A DNA stretch of 33,126 nucleotides from contig JAKBCC010000034.1 in assembly GCA_021808105.1 (NCBI GenBank), forward strand, positions 1 to 33,126, written 5' to 3'. A model generated the notes under the pieces. It did not search any database. It saw nothing but the letters and a program-made list of their open reading frames with translations, and had not been told where the DNA came from. Source of the DNA: Planctomycetota bacterium (GTDB lineage: Bacteria > Planctomycetota > Phycisphaerae > WQYP01). Made by a program: the position numbers and the translations under genes. The stretch's first letter is position 1; the number at the start of each line of letters is the position of its first letter. This document shows, one piece after another, positions 16,343 to 25,200 of this stretch.

Positions 16343-17206
16343 TCACGCGCTGGCGGAGTGTTCCCCGGCTTGGGCTATCGGGTGGTACAGTGCCGGTGCA
16401 TCAGTCGCAGGTTGGGCGATTTTCTCCAGGAGTTGTTCAACCGGCAGGCCGAGCGTCTGGGCAATTAAACGAAGTGTTTCACGCTGGGGCCGGTTGATTT
16501 CATTGCGTTCAATACGGGCGATGGTTTTAGAATCAATGCCGGGAAATTCGTCCCGCCCAAGCCGCCGCTGCGTACGGGTACTGCGAATCAATCCACCCAG
16601 AGAATTGTTCTTCGTGAGTTCCATACGGCGTAAAGTTCGGCGGAAATTCGCATCAAAGTCGCGGATGATGTGGTGTGATTCCCAGCGTCGGGAACCGATT
16701 TTTACGACGGAACCATCTTCCTCGAGCTTCAAGGCCCGCATATCCGCCATATCCCCGCTTTGGTCGAACCAGTGTTGGGGCACGCAGATAGCGGATAAAT
16801 CAGCGCGAAAAAGAGTAACCGCCGCCAGCGCCATATCCGAAACCGCGCCAATAAGCCGTGCCGGCTCGGCCGCCATAATGGCGTCGCAGAGTCGCCTAGC
16901 ATTTTCCGGGAAGGCGGTAATACACAACGGTAAAACGCGATGAAAACCGCGCAGAAGAAATGGGAAAATCTCCGCGCGCGGCAGCCATGGAATAACCAGC
17001 ACACCCGCTTTGCGCGGTGAACTGACCACCGCGTGGGCGATGGCGTCCAGGCTGATGTTGTTGGCGGCGACTATTACCGAATTAAGCTTGCGCCGGGCTG
17101 CCAGGCGGGGCACTTCCCCGGGATTCTCAATTAGCACAATAGAGCGCCGCCCTTTAAAGTGTTGCAAAGCGCCTGATTCATTAGGTAGTTCGTTTCCGTT
17201 CATCAT
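16343..17206 (-). CDS. XRE-type regulator with C-terminal helix-turn-helix
   Basis: The frame is open from TTG 17314, but the ATG pair at 17206/17203 is preferred because a 38-bp palindrome lies between the two positions. The product is about 287 residues. The last 80 residues hold a Cro/C1-type domain (G-I-D-S-K-T-I-A-R-I-E-R-N-E-I-N-R-P-Q-R-E-T-L-R-L-I-A-Q-T-L-G-L). The N-terminal 200 residues match no family I know and may sense a ligand or bind a partner. It lies 139 bases upstream of the reductase gene on the same strand, so a role in nitrogen or sulfur assimilation is likely but unproven. Confidence 0.65.
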   Translation of the reverse strand: MMNGNELPNESGALQHFKGRRSIVLIENPGEVPRLAARRKLNSVIVAANNISLDAIAHAVVSSPRKAGVLVIPWLPRAEIFPFLLRGFHRVLPLCITAFPENARRLCDAIMAAEPARLIGAVSDMALAAVTLFRADLSAICVPQHWFDQSGDMADMRALKLEEDGSVVKIGSRRWESHHIIRDFDANFRRTLRRMELTKNNSLGGLIRSTRTQRRLGRDEFPGIDSKTIARIERNEINRPQRETLRLIAQTLGLPVEQLLEKIAQPATDAPALYHPIAQAGEHSASA

Positions 17207-17232
17207 CCGTGACCGTTCAATTTTCGGAGCAT

Positions 17233-17270
17233 GTTTGAGAATAAGGCGTACATCTGCGCTATTCTCAAAC
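17233..17270. promoter_or_regulatory. 38-bp palindrome upstream of the XRE-type regulator
   Basis: GTTTGAGAATA (17233-17243) and TATTCTCAAAC (17260-17270) are perfect 11-bp inverted arms around a 16-base spacer. It lies 27 bases before the preferred ATG. A second palindrome, CTATC-ctac-GATAG (17290-17303), sits just upstream near a TAGAAT -10-like box. The long arm is most simply an operator for the regulator itself; it could also fold as an mRNA hairpin. Confidence 0.6.
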
Positions 17271-17374
17271 CGGCTCGCCTGTCCGAATTCTATCCTACGA
17301 TAGTCTGCATCCAAATGCGAGCGCCAAGCGGAAATACAAAATTAGAGGGTGTGCCCGTTTTTATCGGGAATTCA

Positions 17375-18848
17375 TTAAGCTGCGATTCGGCGGTATTTTT
17401 GTGTCCACCAAGCGTCCCAGAGGTTGCTTTGGTAAAGGGCCTCCATGGCCATTAGGGATTCGGCATTTTCCGCATCCCATCGCATTCCACTGCCTTTGAT
17501 GCGGCGGGTCGTGGCTTTGCACATGGATTCCATGGGGCCGGTGCCAATATCCCAGCCTTTGGCAAGGAATTTGTCATAGGCAATCATATCTTCGCGCTGG
17601 GCCACATAGTGCAGGAGCTTGTCCGCTTTTTTCCGGCGGCTTGCCTTCAGGCCATTGCGCCGGACCACCAGCTTGTCCCAAAATGCGACATACCCCTGAT
17701 GTTTGACTGTGGAAAGTACTTCAGAGACCCACGCGCGGTTTTCCTCCGCTGATTCGGGAACGCCACATTCCAGATAATCTCCATGCACATGCTCCGAGAG
17801 GTGAAAGAAGTCCAAGCCCACGGCGGTCAGCGTCAGACCTTCCAAATTTCTTCTCAGGCAAACCGCACCATCCACTAATCCCAGTTTCTCCTGCGCCGCC
17901 GCAAGACGCACTACACGCGAATCGCGGGCCAGCACGCGACCCATGGATTCATGGTTTCCACGCGTCACAGATACCAGCTTGTGCTTCTGCTTGTCCTGAC
18001 CGTATATCGCCGTCAGGTAGCTTTGCTTGTAACGTTGATCCGCTCCTTTCTTGACCGCCGAAAGTCTTTTGTGCCTAACCCCGCGCCGACGTGGCTTTTC
18101 ACGCCGTGTTTTCTCCACCGTTTGACGCCGCTTGTCTTTTTCCGCCTGGGTGGTCACTGGAACCATCACCCCATCGGCACTCACATACACCCGGGAAACC
18201 TCCTTCCCGGTGGGGTCCAGCGTCAGGCAGTCCTTGGCAAACCACTGAGTGGGCAATGTTTCCGCCTGTGCGGCTTCCAATATAGCCTTGCCCTCGTTTT
18301 CTATAATTTGGCGAAAGGACTCTTCCCCCAGACGCAAGCCCGAGGCGCGAAATAAATTCTCCGCACTGCGCTCGAAGCTCCCGCCGGCAATTCCCAGCCG
18401 ACAACACAACTCTTGAACCCCCAAACTTACCGTGGCTCGCACGCTATCGAGCCATGCGTCTATCGGCACGGGATTGAAACGCTCCGCCGAAACCCCGGCC
18501 TCGGGCCGGGCTTGCTGCCAGCAGGTACGCTGTAGATCAATGCGACCACTTACGCTTAACACGCTACGGCTTATCTTGCGATCCCGATGGTACAACGCCC
18601 GGCCTGACACTTCCTTCGGAGGGGGAAAAAGTCGACTCTTTGGAGTCGACTCGCAACTGAACCGCCTTTTCGTAGGTCTTTCGCCGCAGCTCATCCATCA
18701 CATCACGCACGGGCTTTTCCGAAGCGCTAATCCACTGCCCATCCGGGGCCGCATTCACCGCATCGATCACTTGCGATAACGCCAGCCTCGCCTCCACCAT
18801 CATCTGATTGATAAAACGCTCCTTGTCCGTTTGTGGCAGCCCTTCCAT
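17375..18848 (-). CDS. ISKra4-like transposase encoded in two overlapping frames
   Basis: Frame A runs from ATG 18848 (GGAG eight bases upstream) to a stop at 18564; frame B is open from 18694 to 17375. Removing one base in the overlap gives a single 490-residue protein. Frame A provides the helical N-terminus. Frame B provides the DDE-type catalytic core: Y-V-S-A-D-G-V-M-V-P-V (first D), V-G-L-D-F-F-H-L-S-E-H-V (second D) and G-T-G-P-M-E-S-M-C-K (E), ending with R-I-K-G-S-G-M-R-W as in ISKra4 relatives. The two frames join at a hairpin followed by T5C5, so loss of one C by polymerase slippage would produce the full enzyme. A simple indel mutation is the alternative. Confidence 0.75.
18621..18651 (-). 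other. Hairpin plus T5C5 slippage site in the transposase gene
   Basis: On the coding strand AGTCGACTC-caaa-GAGTCGACT (18651 to 18630) is a perfect 9-bp stem with a 4-base loop. Its last T is the first of TTTTT (18630-18626), followed by CCCCC (18625-18621). Dropping one C moves translation from frame A into frame B. The same T5C5 after a nascent-RNA hairpin is described for a Roseiflexus insertion sequence, where RNA polymerase yields U5C4. Confidence 0.75.
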
Positions 18849-18994
18849 GGTCTGTCTCCTAAAAACACCGGCTTTCCTGCCGGAACCCTCTCTATTATGC
18901 CATCTTTTCGCTTCCCGACAAAATCGGGCACACCCAAATTAGATGTGGAGTCTCACGCAACTGGGGTAAACGGAGCCTGTAAGCATGGCACGGC

Positions 18995-20023
18995 TCAATG
19001 TGCTAATGAAGGCACGAGTTCCGGCTGTACCAGCATCATGATCCGATCGGTCACTTCCTGATGCTTGATCCGCCAGCGTATCTGGGCTACGCCGCGCTGG
19101 CCGATGGCGCTGGCCCGGATGTCCACCACCGTGGGCCGCGGATTAAGTCCTATGAGATAAGGCTGCTCATTATTCACGGATACTATTTCAACTTCACCGG
19201 GCCGCACGGGCACGCCTTTGCGTTGCAATACCGGCTGGATCATCGCGGCCTGCATGTCATCGGCAATCATAATTCCGGTCGGGCGGGGGGACAACGCCAG
19301 GTAGCGGTCCGCAATGCCCTCAATGGTGGATTGGTCATATTTGAACCAATAATCCGAGCTGGGTTTTATGACATCGTCCACGCGCGTTACCGATGCTCCA
19401 AGTTGTTCGGCGGCCGCGGCAAATGCCTGATAGTAAAGCCGAAAAGGCCAATGTTGCGCATCCATATTCATAAACACCAGATGTTTATGGCCATGGGAAT
19501 GCAGATGCTCAGCCGCCAGGCTGCCCACTTCGTAATGATTCGGCATGACCTGATCACCCCAGGTGGGGCGCTGATGATTACCCATGAGCCAAACAGCCGG
19601 AATTTTTCCGAATTTCGCTTGAACTTCCGCACTGGGAATTTCACCGTGCAGCAGCAGACCGTGCACCGCACTATCCAGCAGACGATCCGGCGGTCGGGTG
19701 GAATCCTGGTGATGAAATATTGCCAGACCCATGGAACTTTTATTGACCGCTTCCGATACGCCGCGGACCAGTTGTTCAAATCCCGGCGTGTTTCCATGAT
19801 GGGATGCGCCAAAAATAATAAACGCTACCGTAGGTTTAGCCGGCGTCGCACGATGCAGTGGTTTTGGCCCCGGGCGGTTATCCGATGGCACATAGCCCAG
19901 TTCAGCCATTACTTTTCGCACGGCTCGTGCGGTTTCTGTGGCCACGCGCGGGTGATCATTCATGACGCGTGAAACGGTAGAGGGTGATACGCCCGCCTTT
20001 AGGGCAACCTCAATAATTGACAT
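18995..20023 (-). CDS. LacI-family transcriptional regulator
   Basis: This 342-residue regulator has an N-terminal LacI helix-turn-helix (I-I-E-V-A-L-K-A-G-V-S-P-S-T-V-S-R-V-M-N, residues 2-21) and the hinge region ending Y-V-P-S-D-N-R. The remainder is a sugar-binding-protein-like effector domain with S-V-N-N-E near its end. LacI regulators usually control carbohydrate use, but no sugar gene lies beside it; it is divergent from tgt and its 3' side was invaded by the insertion sequence. Its target is therefore unknown. The effector could be a sugar or nucleoside. Confidence 0.88.
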   Translation of the reverse strand: MSIIEVALKAGVSPSTVSRVMNDHPRVATETARAVRKVMAELGYVPSDNRPGPKPLHRATPAKPTVAFIIFGASHHGNTPGFEQLVRGVSEAVNKSSMGLAIFHHQDSTRPPDRLLDSAVHGLLLHGEIPSAEVQAKFGKIPAVWLMGNHQRPTWGDQVMPNHYEVGSLAAEHLHSHGHKHLVFMNMDAQHWPFRLYYQAFAAAAEQLGASVTRVDDVIKPSSDYWFKYDQSTIEGIADRYLALSPRPTGIMIADDMQAAMIQPVLQRKGVPVRPGEVEIVSVNNEQPYLIGLNPRPTVVDIRASAIGQRGVAQIRWRIKHQEVTDRIMMLVQPELVPSLAH

Positions 20024-20134
20024 AAAAAGCCATCCATTTCCGCAGAAAAGTAGTGTAAAATCGGGCTTAACAGGCGTTCACACCCTGCGAGCCTGCAAAA
20101 GTGTAGCAGCGCAGCAAGTCCAACGCAATATTAT

Positions 20135-20163
20135 TTACCATTAATTTGCAGTGCCGCTATACT
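20135..20163 (+). promoter_or_regulatory. Promoter of tgt
   Basis: TTACCA (20135-20140) and TATACT (20158-20163) are 17 bases apart. The -10 box ends eight bases before the ATG at 20172, and no Shine-Dalgarno sequence is present, so the mRNA is predicted to start at or within a few bases of the ATG. Confidence 0.55.
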
Positions 20164-20171
20164 CTTTCGCC

Positions 20172-21284
20172 ATGACTTTGAAATTTGAAATAATCGCCCG
20201 CGATTCTTCCACCAAGGCACGCTTGGGCCGCGTACACACACCGCATGGCACCTTTGACACGCCCGCCTTTATGGCCGTTGGAACTCGCGGGTCCGTCAAA
20301 GGCCTTACCCCCGAGATGCTCCATCAGGCGGGATGCCAGATTATCCTGGGAAATACCTATCACCTTATGCTGCGCCCGGGATCCGAAGTGGTACGTGACT
20401 TGGGGGGCTTACAGAAGTTTTCCGGCTTCAATGGGCCGATGCTTACCGATTCCGGAGGGTTTCAGGTGTTCTCCCTTTCGGATTTGCGAGATTTTGATCG
20501 TGACCACGTGGTGTTTAGATCGCATATTGATGGCGCTGCCATTCGCCTGGGGCCGGTGGAATCCATGAAAATACAGCATGAACTTGGTGCGGATATTGCC
20601 ATGGCCTTTGATGATTGCCCCCCGGCGGATTGTCCGCCGGAGCGGCTGGCCGAGTCAATGGACCGCACGATTCGCTGGGCCGGTATCTGCCGCGAGGAAC
20701 ATGAAAAACTGGACCCGGAAAACCGGCAGGCGTTATTTGGCATTGTGCAGGGTGGAACGAATCCGGATCAGCGGATGCGCTGTGCCGAGGCGCTGATTGC
20801 CATGGATTTTGATGGCTACGCCCTGGGCGGCCTGGCGGTGGGGGAGGGGCATGACCGGATGATCGCCACCATTGACCATGCCACGCCGCTGCTGCCTGAA
20901 GCGCGCCCGCGCTATTTAATGGGGGTCGGATACCCGGTAGATATTTTGGAAGCGGTGAAAAGAGGCGTGGATATGTTTGACTGCGTGTTGCCCACGCGCA
21001 ATGGCCGCAATGCATTGGCATTTACCTCCGCCGGCCCCATTCGCTTACGAAACAGCAAGTACATTCGCGATATGAATCCATTGGACGCTTCCTGCGATTG
21101 CATGTGCTGTCAGCATTTTTCCCGCGGTTACCTGCGGCACTTATTCGCGGTTGGGGAAATGTTGGGACCAACGCTGATCTCCCTGCACAACCTGCGCTTC
21201 TTCCAACGGTGGATGCTGGACATTCGACAGGCGATACGCGACAATCACGGATCTATGCTCATTGCGCCGGGCACGGCCCAGTGA
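20172..21284 (+). CDS. tgt: Queuine tRNA-ribosyltransferase
   Basis: This 370-residue enzyme exchanges guanine-34 for preQ1 in tRNAs with GUN anticodons. The ATG at 20172 is preferred over the GTG at 20151, which overlaps the promoter. Visible features are M-L-T-D-S-G-G-F-Q with the catalytic aspartate (about D93), G-G-L-A-V-G-E-G, the F-D-C-V-L-P-T-R-N-G-R-N block containing the nucleophilic aspartate, and the zinc ligands C-D-C-M-C-C with a later R-G-Y-L-R-H. All are intact. It precedes yajC and secDF, an order conserved in many bacteria. Confidence 0.95.
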   Translation: MTLKFEIIARDSSTKARLGRVHTPHGTFDTPAFMAVGTRGSVKGLTPEMLHQAGCQIILGNTYHLMLRPGSEVVRDLGGLQKFSGFNGPMLTDSGGFQVFSLSDLRDFDRDHVVFRSHIDGAAIRLGPVESMKIQHELGADIAMAFDDCPPADCPPERLAESMDRTIRWAGICREEHEKLDPENRQALFGIVQGGTNPDQRMRCAEALIAMDFDGYALGGLAVGEGHDRMIATIDHATPLLPEARPRYLMGVGYPVDILEAVKRGVDMFDCVLPTRNGRNALAFTSAGPIRLRNSKYIRDMNPLDASCDCMCCQHFSRGYLRHLFAVGEMLGPTLISLHNLRFFQRWMLDIRQAIRDNHGSMLIAPGTAQ

Positions 21285-21533
21285 GTAACCTCCGGGAGTT
21301 AGGAGTTCGGAGCTGGGAAGCGAGCCTGCGGGTTGATCCCGGCGAGATGTCGGCAGGATAGGGCGGCCTTGGCCGCTTGCAAGAGAATGTTACGGTAGTA
21401 ATAGGTTTTGGATGTCATTTGAATTTGGGATATGAAAAGTTAGCAGGGTGAACACGAATGGCAGTTAAATCGTGAACCATTCTAACTCCTAACTTCTAAC
21501 TCCTTAATTCTCGTCCCCTTTTGGAGATTTTCC
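21285..21533 (+). other. Intergenic region between tgt and yajC with short tandem repeats
   Basis: The 250-base gap has no gene. GAGTTAGGAGTT near 21297 faces AACTCCTAACTT near 21484 as a long-range inverted repeat. The right copy belongs to an imperfect 7-base tandem (TAACTCC, TAACTTC, TAACTCC, TTAATTC) at about 21482-21509, just before yajC. Confidence 0.5.
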
Positions 21534-22115
21534 ATGAAATCATGGATCGTATTGGCGTTGCTATGTCTTTCCTGTGCGTTTTTTGGCGCTCCATCGCTTG
21601 CCCGGGCTGCGGCCCAGCCGACGATTGCTACCGCCAAGCCGGTAGCAGGTGGTGGAACCACCGCCGCCCCGACTGCGGCCATGCCGGCTCCGTCCATCGC
21701 CCCGACAACTCCGGCTGCACTTCCAACGGCCTCCACGACCGGCGCGGCACCAGCTTCCGCAACGGCAGGGGGTGCAAACGCACCCGCCGCCGCCAGTCAG
21801 CCGGCCCAGCCGCCGGAAACAGTAACCAGTGAAATTATGAGTTTCGCACCGCTGGCGTTGATGCTTATTGTGGTATTTTTCTTCATGAGTTCCGGGCGCA
21901 AACGCGAACAGAAAAAGCGCGATCAGATGTACAATGCCATGAAGCGCGGTTCACGCGTGGTAACGGCGGGCGGTTTGATTGCTTCAGTGGTTGAGGTTCG
22001 GGATGATGAAGTAGTCTTGAAAGTCGATGAGGCCAACAACATCAAAGAACGCTATACCAAATCTTCGATTATTAAAGTGCTGGATGAAGGGGATGCGGCC
22101 CCGGATAAAGTCTGA
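21534..22115 (+). CDS. yajC: Preprotein translocase subunit YajC, extended
   Basis: This 193-residue YajC is longer than the usual 90-110 residues. Residues 1-25 look like a signal peptide or signal anchor. Residues about 27-95 are a low-complexity segment rich in Ala, Pro and Thr. Residues about 103-119 are the membrane helix (F-A-P-L-A-L-M-L-I-V-V-F-F-F-M), followed by the R-K-R-E-Q-K-K-R-D stretch and the YajC domain with R-G-S-R-V-V-T-A-G-G-L. YajC associates with SecDF at the translocon. The extension would lie outside the cytoplasm and could be cleaved; its role is unknown. GGAG lies about nine bases upstream. Confidence 0.9.
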   Translation: MKSWIVLALLCLSCAFFGAPSLARAAAQPTIATAKPVAGGGTTAAPTAAMPAPSIAPTTPAALPTASTTGAAPASATAGGANAPAAASQPAQPPETVTSEIMSFAPLALMLIVVFFFMSSGRKREQKKRDQMYNAMKRGSRVVTAGGLIASVVEVRDDEVVLKVDEANNIKERYTKSSIIKVLDEGDAAPDKV

Positions 22116-22165
22116 TCGCGATGTCCGGCAATGGACCCGGTAGCGCCGGGGGGTACACAATGGCG

Positions 22166-22181
22166 GGCCGCCGCGGCGGCC
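22166..22181. repeat. 16-bp perfect GC palindrome before secDF
   Basis: GGCCGCCGCGGCGGCC reads the same on both strands and lies 20 bases upstream of the secDF start. In RNA it could form a tight hairpin. No T-run follows, so it is not a terminator; it might modulate secDF translation. Confidence 0.5.
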
Positions 22182-22200
22182 GGAGAATTCTGGAAACACA

Positions 22201-25200
22201 ATGAAATCCAATCTGCTTTCCCGGTTTATTCTGATCTTCGGTGCCATTGCTTTGGCACTGTTCTGCATTTTTTCCAATGGCCTCAAGGGCGGTATTGATT
22301 TATCGGGTGGCACCGATCTGATCTATCAGCTCAATGTGCCGCCGGGCTATAAGGGCGATCCAAATATCCTTGCCCAGCAGGTGATTTCCGTGCTGCGTCG
22401 GCGCGTGGATCCGGGGAATGTGCATAACCTGGTCTGGCGCGTTCTGGCCGGGGAGCGAATCGAAATTCAAATGCCGCTGGCCAGCACCGCGTCGCGGCAG
22501 GCACAGAGCAATTACCAGAAACTCGTAGATAAACTTCTGGCTGACAATATCATGCCTTCGCAGATTGGCTCGGCGATGGCCCTGTCCGGAAACCAGCGGC
22601 AGGCCCAGATAAAAATTCTCGCACAGGGCATTCCCCAGCGTTTAACCTTGCTGCAAACGCTGGCCACGCGTTATGACGCTCTGGCCGCAGCGCGGAAAGT
22701 GGCGGGGCGGTTTGCCAATGATCCGCAAAATATGCCGGCGCATGATATTGCCTTGTTGAATAATACGACTGCCGCCTACCAGAACACCCTGCAAAAAGTG
22801 TTGGCCTTTAATGTCAATGTGCAGCATCTGGCGAATTTGCTGTCATCCACCTATGGCCGAAAAAATCCCCAGGCGCAAGCCGCTTTAAGTGATCTGATCA
22901 AACGCCATGTCGATCGGGAAAAACTGATTCTCCAAATTCAGACGGCCTACCAGCAGGTACGCCTGCACAGCGCCGGTCTGGACAGCCCGCAGGAACTCGA
23001 ACGCATGTTGCGCGGTGCGGGTGTTTTGGACTTCCGTATTACCGTTAATCCGCAGAATGCCGGTGCCCAGCGGGCCTTGGCCCAATTAGCCACCAAGGGG
23101 CCACACAATGGATACACGCCTGCCGGGACAGCCTGGTTTGAAGTTGATCCGCGTGACGGCAAAGATATTTTGCGATCGCGCCAGCTCTACCCGGTAGGCG
23201 AGTATGAAGGTCAACATTACATCCTGCTGTATACCAACAGTGCGCGGGCTTTGACCCATGGCACCAGCCGCGCACATTGGCAGGTGAGCAACGCCCAATT
23301 GCAAACCGATCCGCAAACCGGCGAACTGGCGGTAGGGTTCAACCTGGATACCGTTGGTGCTGCGTACATGCGGGCACTTACCAGCCAGAACATTAATCGT
23401 GATATGGCCATTCTGCTGGACGGCAAGGCCATCACCGCCCCCACGATTCAAAGCACCATCGCCGGTTCCGGGCAAATTACGCTGGGAATGCCCTCAGCCC
23501 GCAACCCCGCCAAGGATATTCAGCAGCAAGGCCAACTGCTGGTGCAAACTCTTAACGCCGGATCGTTACCAGCCACGCTGCAATCACAACCGATCTCGGT
23601 GCAGACTATTGGCGCTACGCTCGGTGCGGACAACCTCAAGGCCGGTTTGCGAAGTGCGGTCATCGCGGTGATCGTGGTTCTGGGTTTCATGTTTATTTAT
23701 TACACCATCACGGGCTTGTTTGCTGATGTGGCCCTGATGCTGAATTTGCTGCTGACCTTGGGCGTGATGGCACTTCTTCATGCCACGTTCACCCTGCCCG
23801 GAATCGCCGGTGTGGTGTTGACTTTGGGTATGGCGGTGGATGCCAACATCCTTATCAATGAACGTATCCGCGAGGAAATTCATAAAGGTGCGTCGCTCTG
23901 GCTGGCGGTTAAACAGGGGTATGACCGCGTATTCTGGACAATTTTTGATGCCAATTTAACCACCTCTCTGACCAGTATCGTCCTGATCTTCATGGGATCG
24001 GAAGATGTTAAAGGCTTCGGTATTACGCTGTTAATCGGCTTGGCTGTGCACATGTTCACCGCTCTGTTTGTCACGCGTACGCTGATGATCGCCGCCATTC
24101 GGGCCGGCATCATGCGGAAAATTGATGATCTTTCCATTCAGGAATATTTCCGCGATCTGTTTACCTTTACCTGGCTTAAAGGCCGCTGGCCGTTTATGCG
24201 GGTCTTTACGGTTACCAATTTTGACTGGATCGGTAAGCGACGGATTTTCTGGGTGATTTCCGGCATTATCATGATTTCCGGCATCATCACATTTATTGCG
24301 CGCGGCAATAAAAAATATGACACCGAATTTAACGGCGGCACGCAGGTTACCCTGCAATTGCGGCCCGGATTGCAGATGTCCGTATCCGCGGTACGCAAAC
24401 GTGTGCAGGATATTGGCCGGCATGACACGAATCTTAAGGCCTTGCGCCATGCAACGGTCTATTCCGTCGGTACGCATCACAACCAGTTTGTGATTATCAC
24501 CAGTATCGTCAATCCGCCGCAGACTAAGCCGGCCTCGCCGACTGCTGCTTCCGCAGCCGTATCGGATGTGCCGGTGCAGCAGCTTACGCACGCTTTGGAA
24601 ACGCAATTCGCGGATTCCATTAAAGTAACGCGCAAGCTGAAATTTATGCACGTGGCCGTTCGATCTCGGCATATTCAGGACCTGCTGGATGACCATGCCG
24701 TGATGCCCATTATTCATGCCAACCTTACCAACATGGCTCTCGGCCTGCCCCGCGCAGACATAGGAGATTTCCGGGGAGGTGTGGCGATATTCCTGCGGCA
24801 CATCAGCCCGGCGCAAAGCGCATCGGAAATTGAATCACGGATACGGGCCATGAGTCAGGAACCGGATTTTGCCTCTTTGCAATACCGCCCCTTCCGGGTG
24901 ATTCCAATTGTGTTCGCACCGGCAGCGCCGGGCCGGAAGCCCGCAGCCACGGATGCTGTGGTAGTCGCTTCGGACCCCAGTCTGCTTTATCGCGCGGATA
25001 ACAGCGGCCTGGTTTCGCAATGGAAATCGCAGGTTGCCGCTCCCGAATGGCGCATTGTCCGTACCGCCTTAACTACCTCAGGCGGCTTGGCCGGTGTCAC
25101 CAGTTTTGCCCCGCAGGTGGCCAGCGAAGCGCGGCTTAATGCGGTCATGTCTGTGCTGGTCTCGCTGCTGCTGATTGTGGCGTATGTATGGATACGATTC

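Larger units (their letters stand above)
17347..18935 (-). mobile_element. Complete insertion sequence, ISKra4-like, 1589 bp
   Basis: The ends are inverted repeats of about 23 bp beginning GGGTGTGCCCG, with two mismatches. They are flanked by a perfect 8-bp target duplication AAATTAGA (17339-17346 and 18936-18943). The element holds one transposase gene split over two frames. It inserted between the XRE-type regulator and the LacI-family gene without breaking either, but only about 35 bases upstream of the regulator's likely promoter. The intact ends and duplication point to a recent insertion. The family assignment rests on the transposase; end structure alone would also fit ISL3. Confidence 0.9.

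Noticed and set aside
22166-22181. Terminator between yajC and secDF
   Set aside because: The perfect GC palindrome has no T-run after it and the genes are expected to be co-transcribed.
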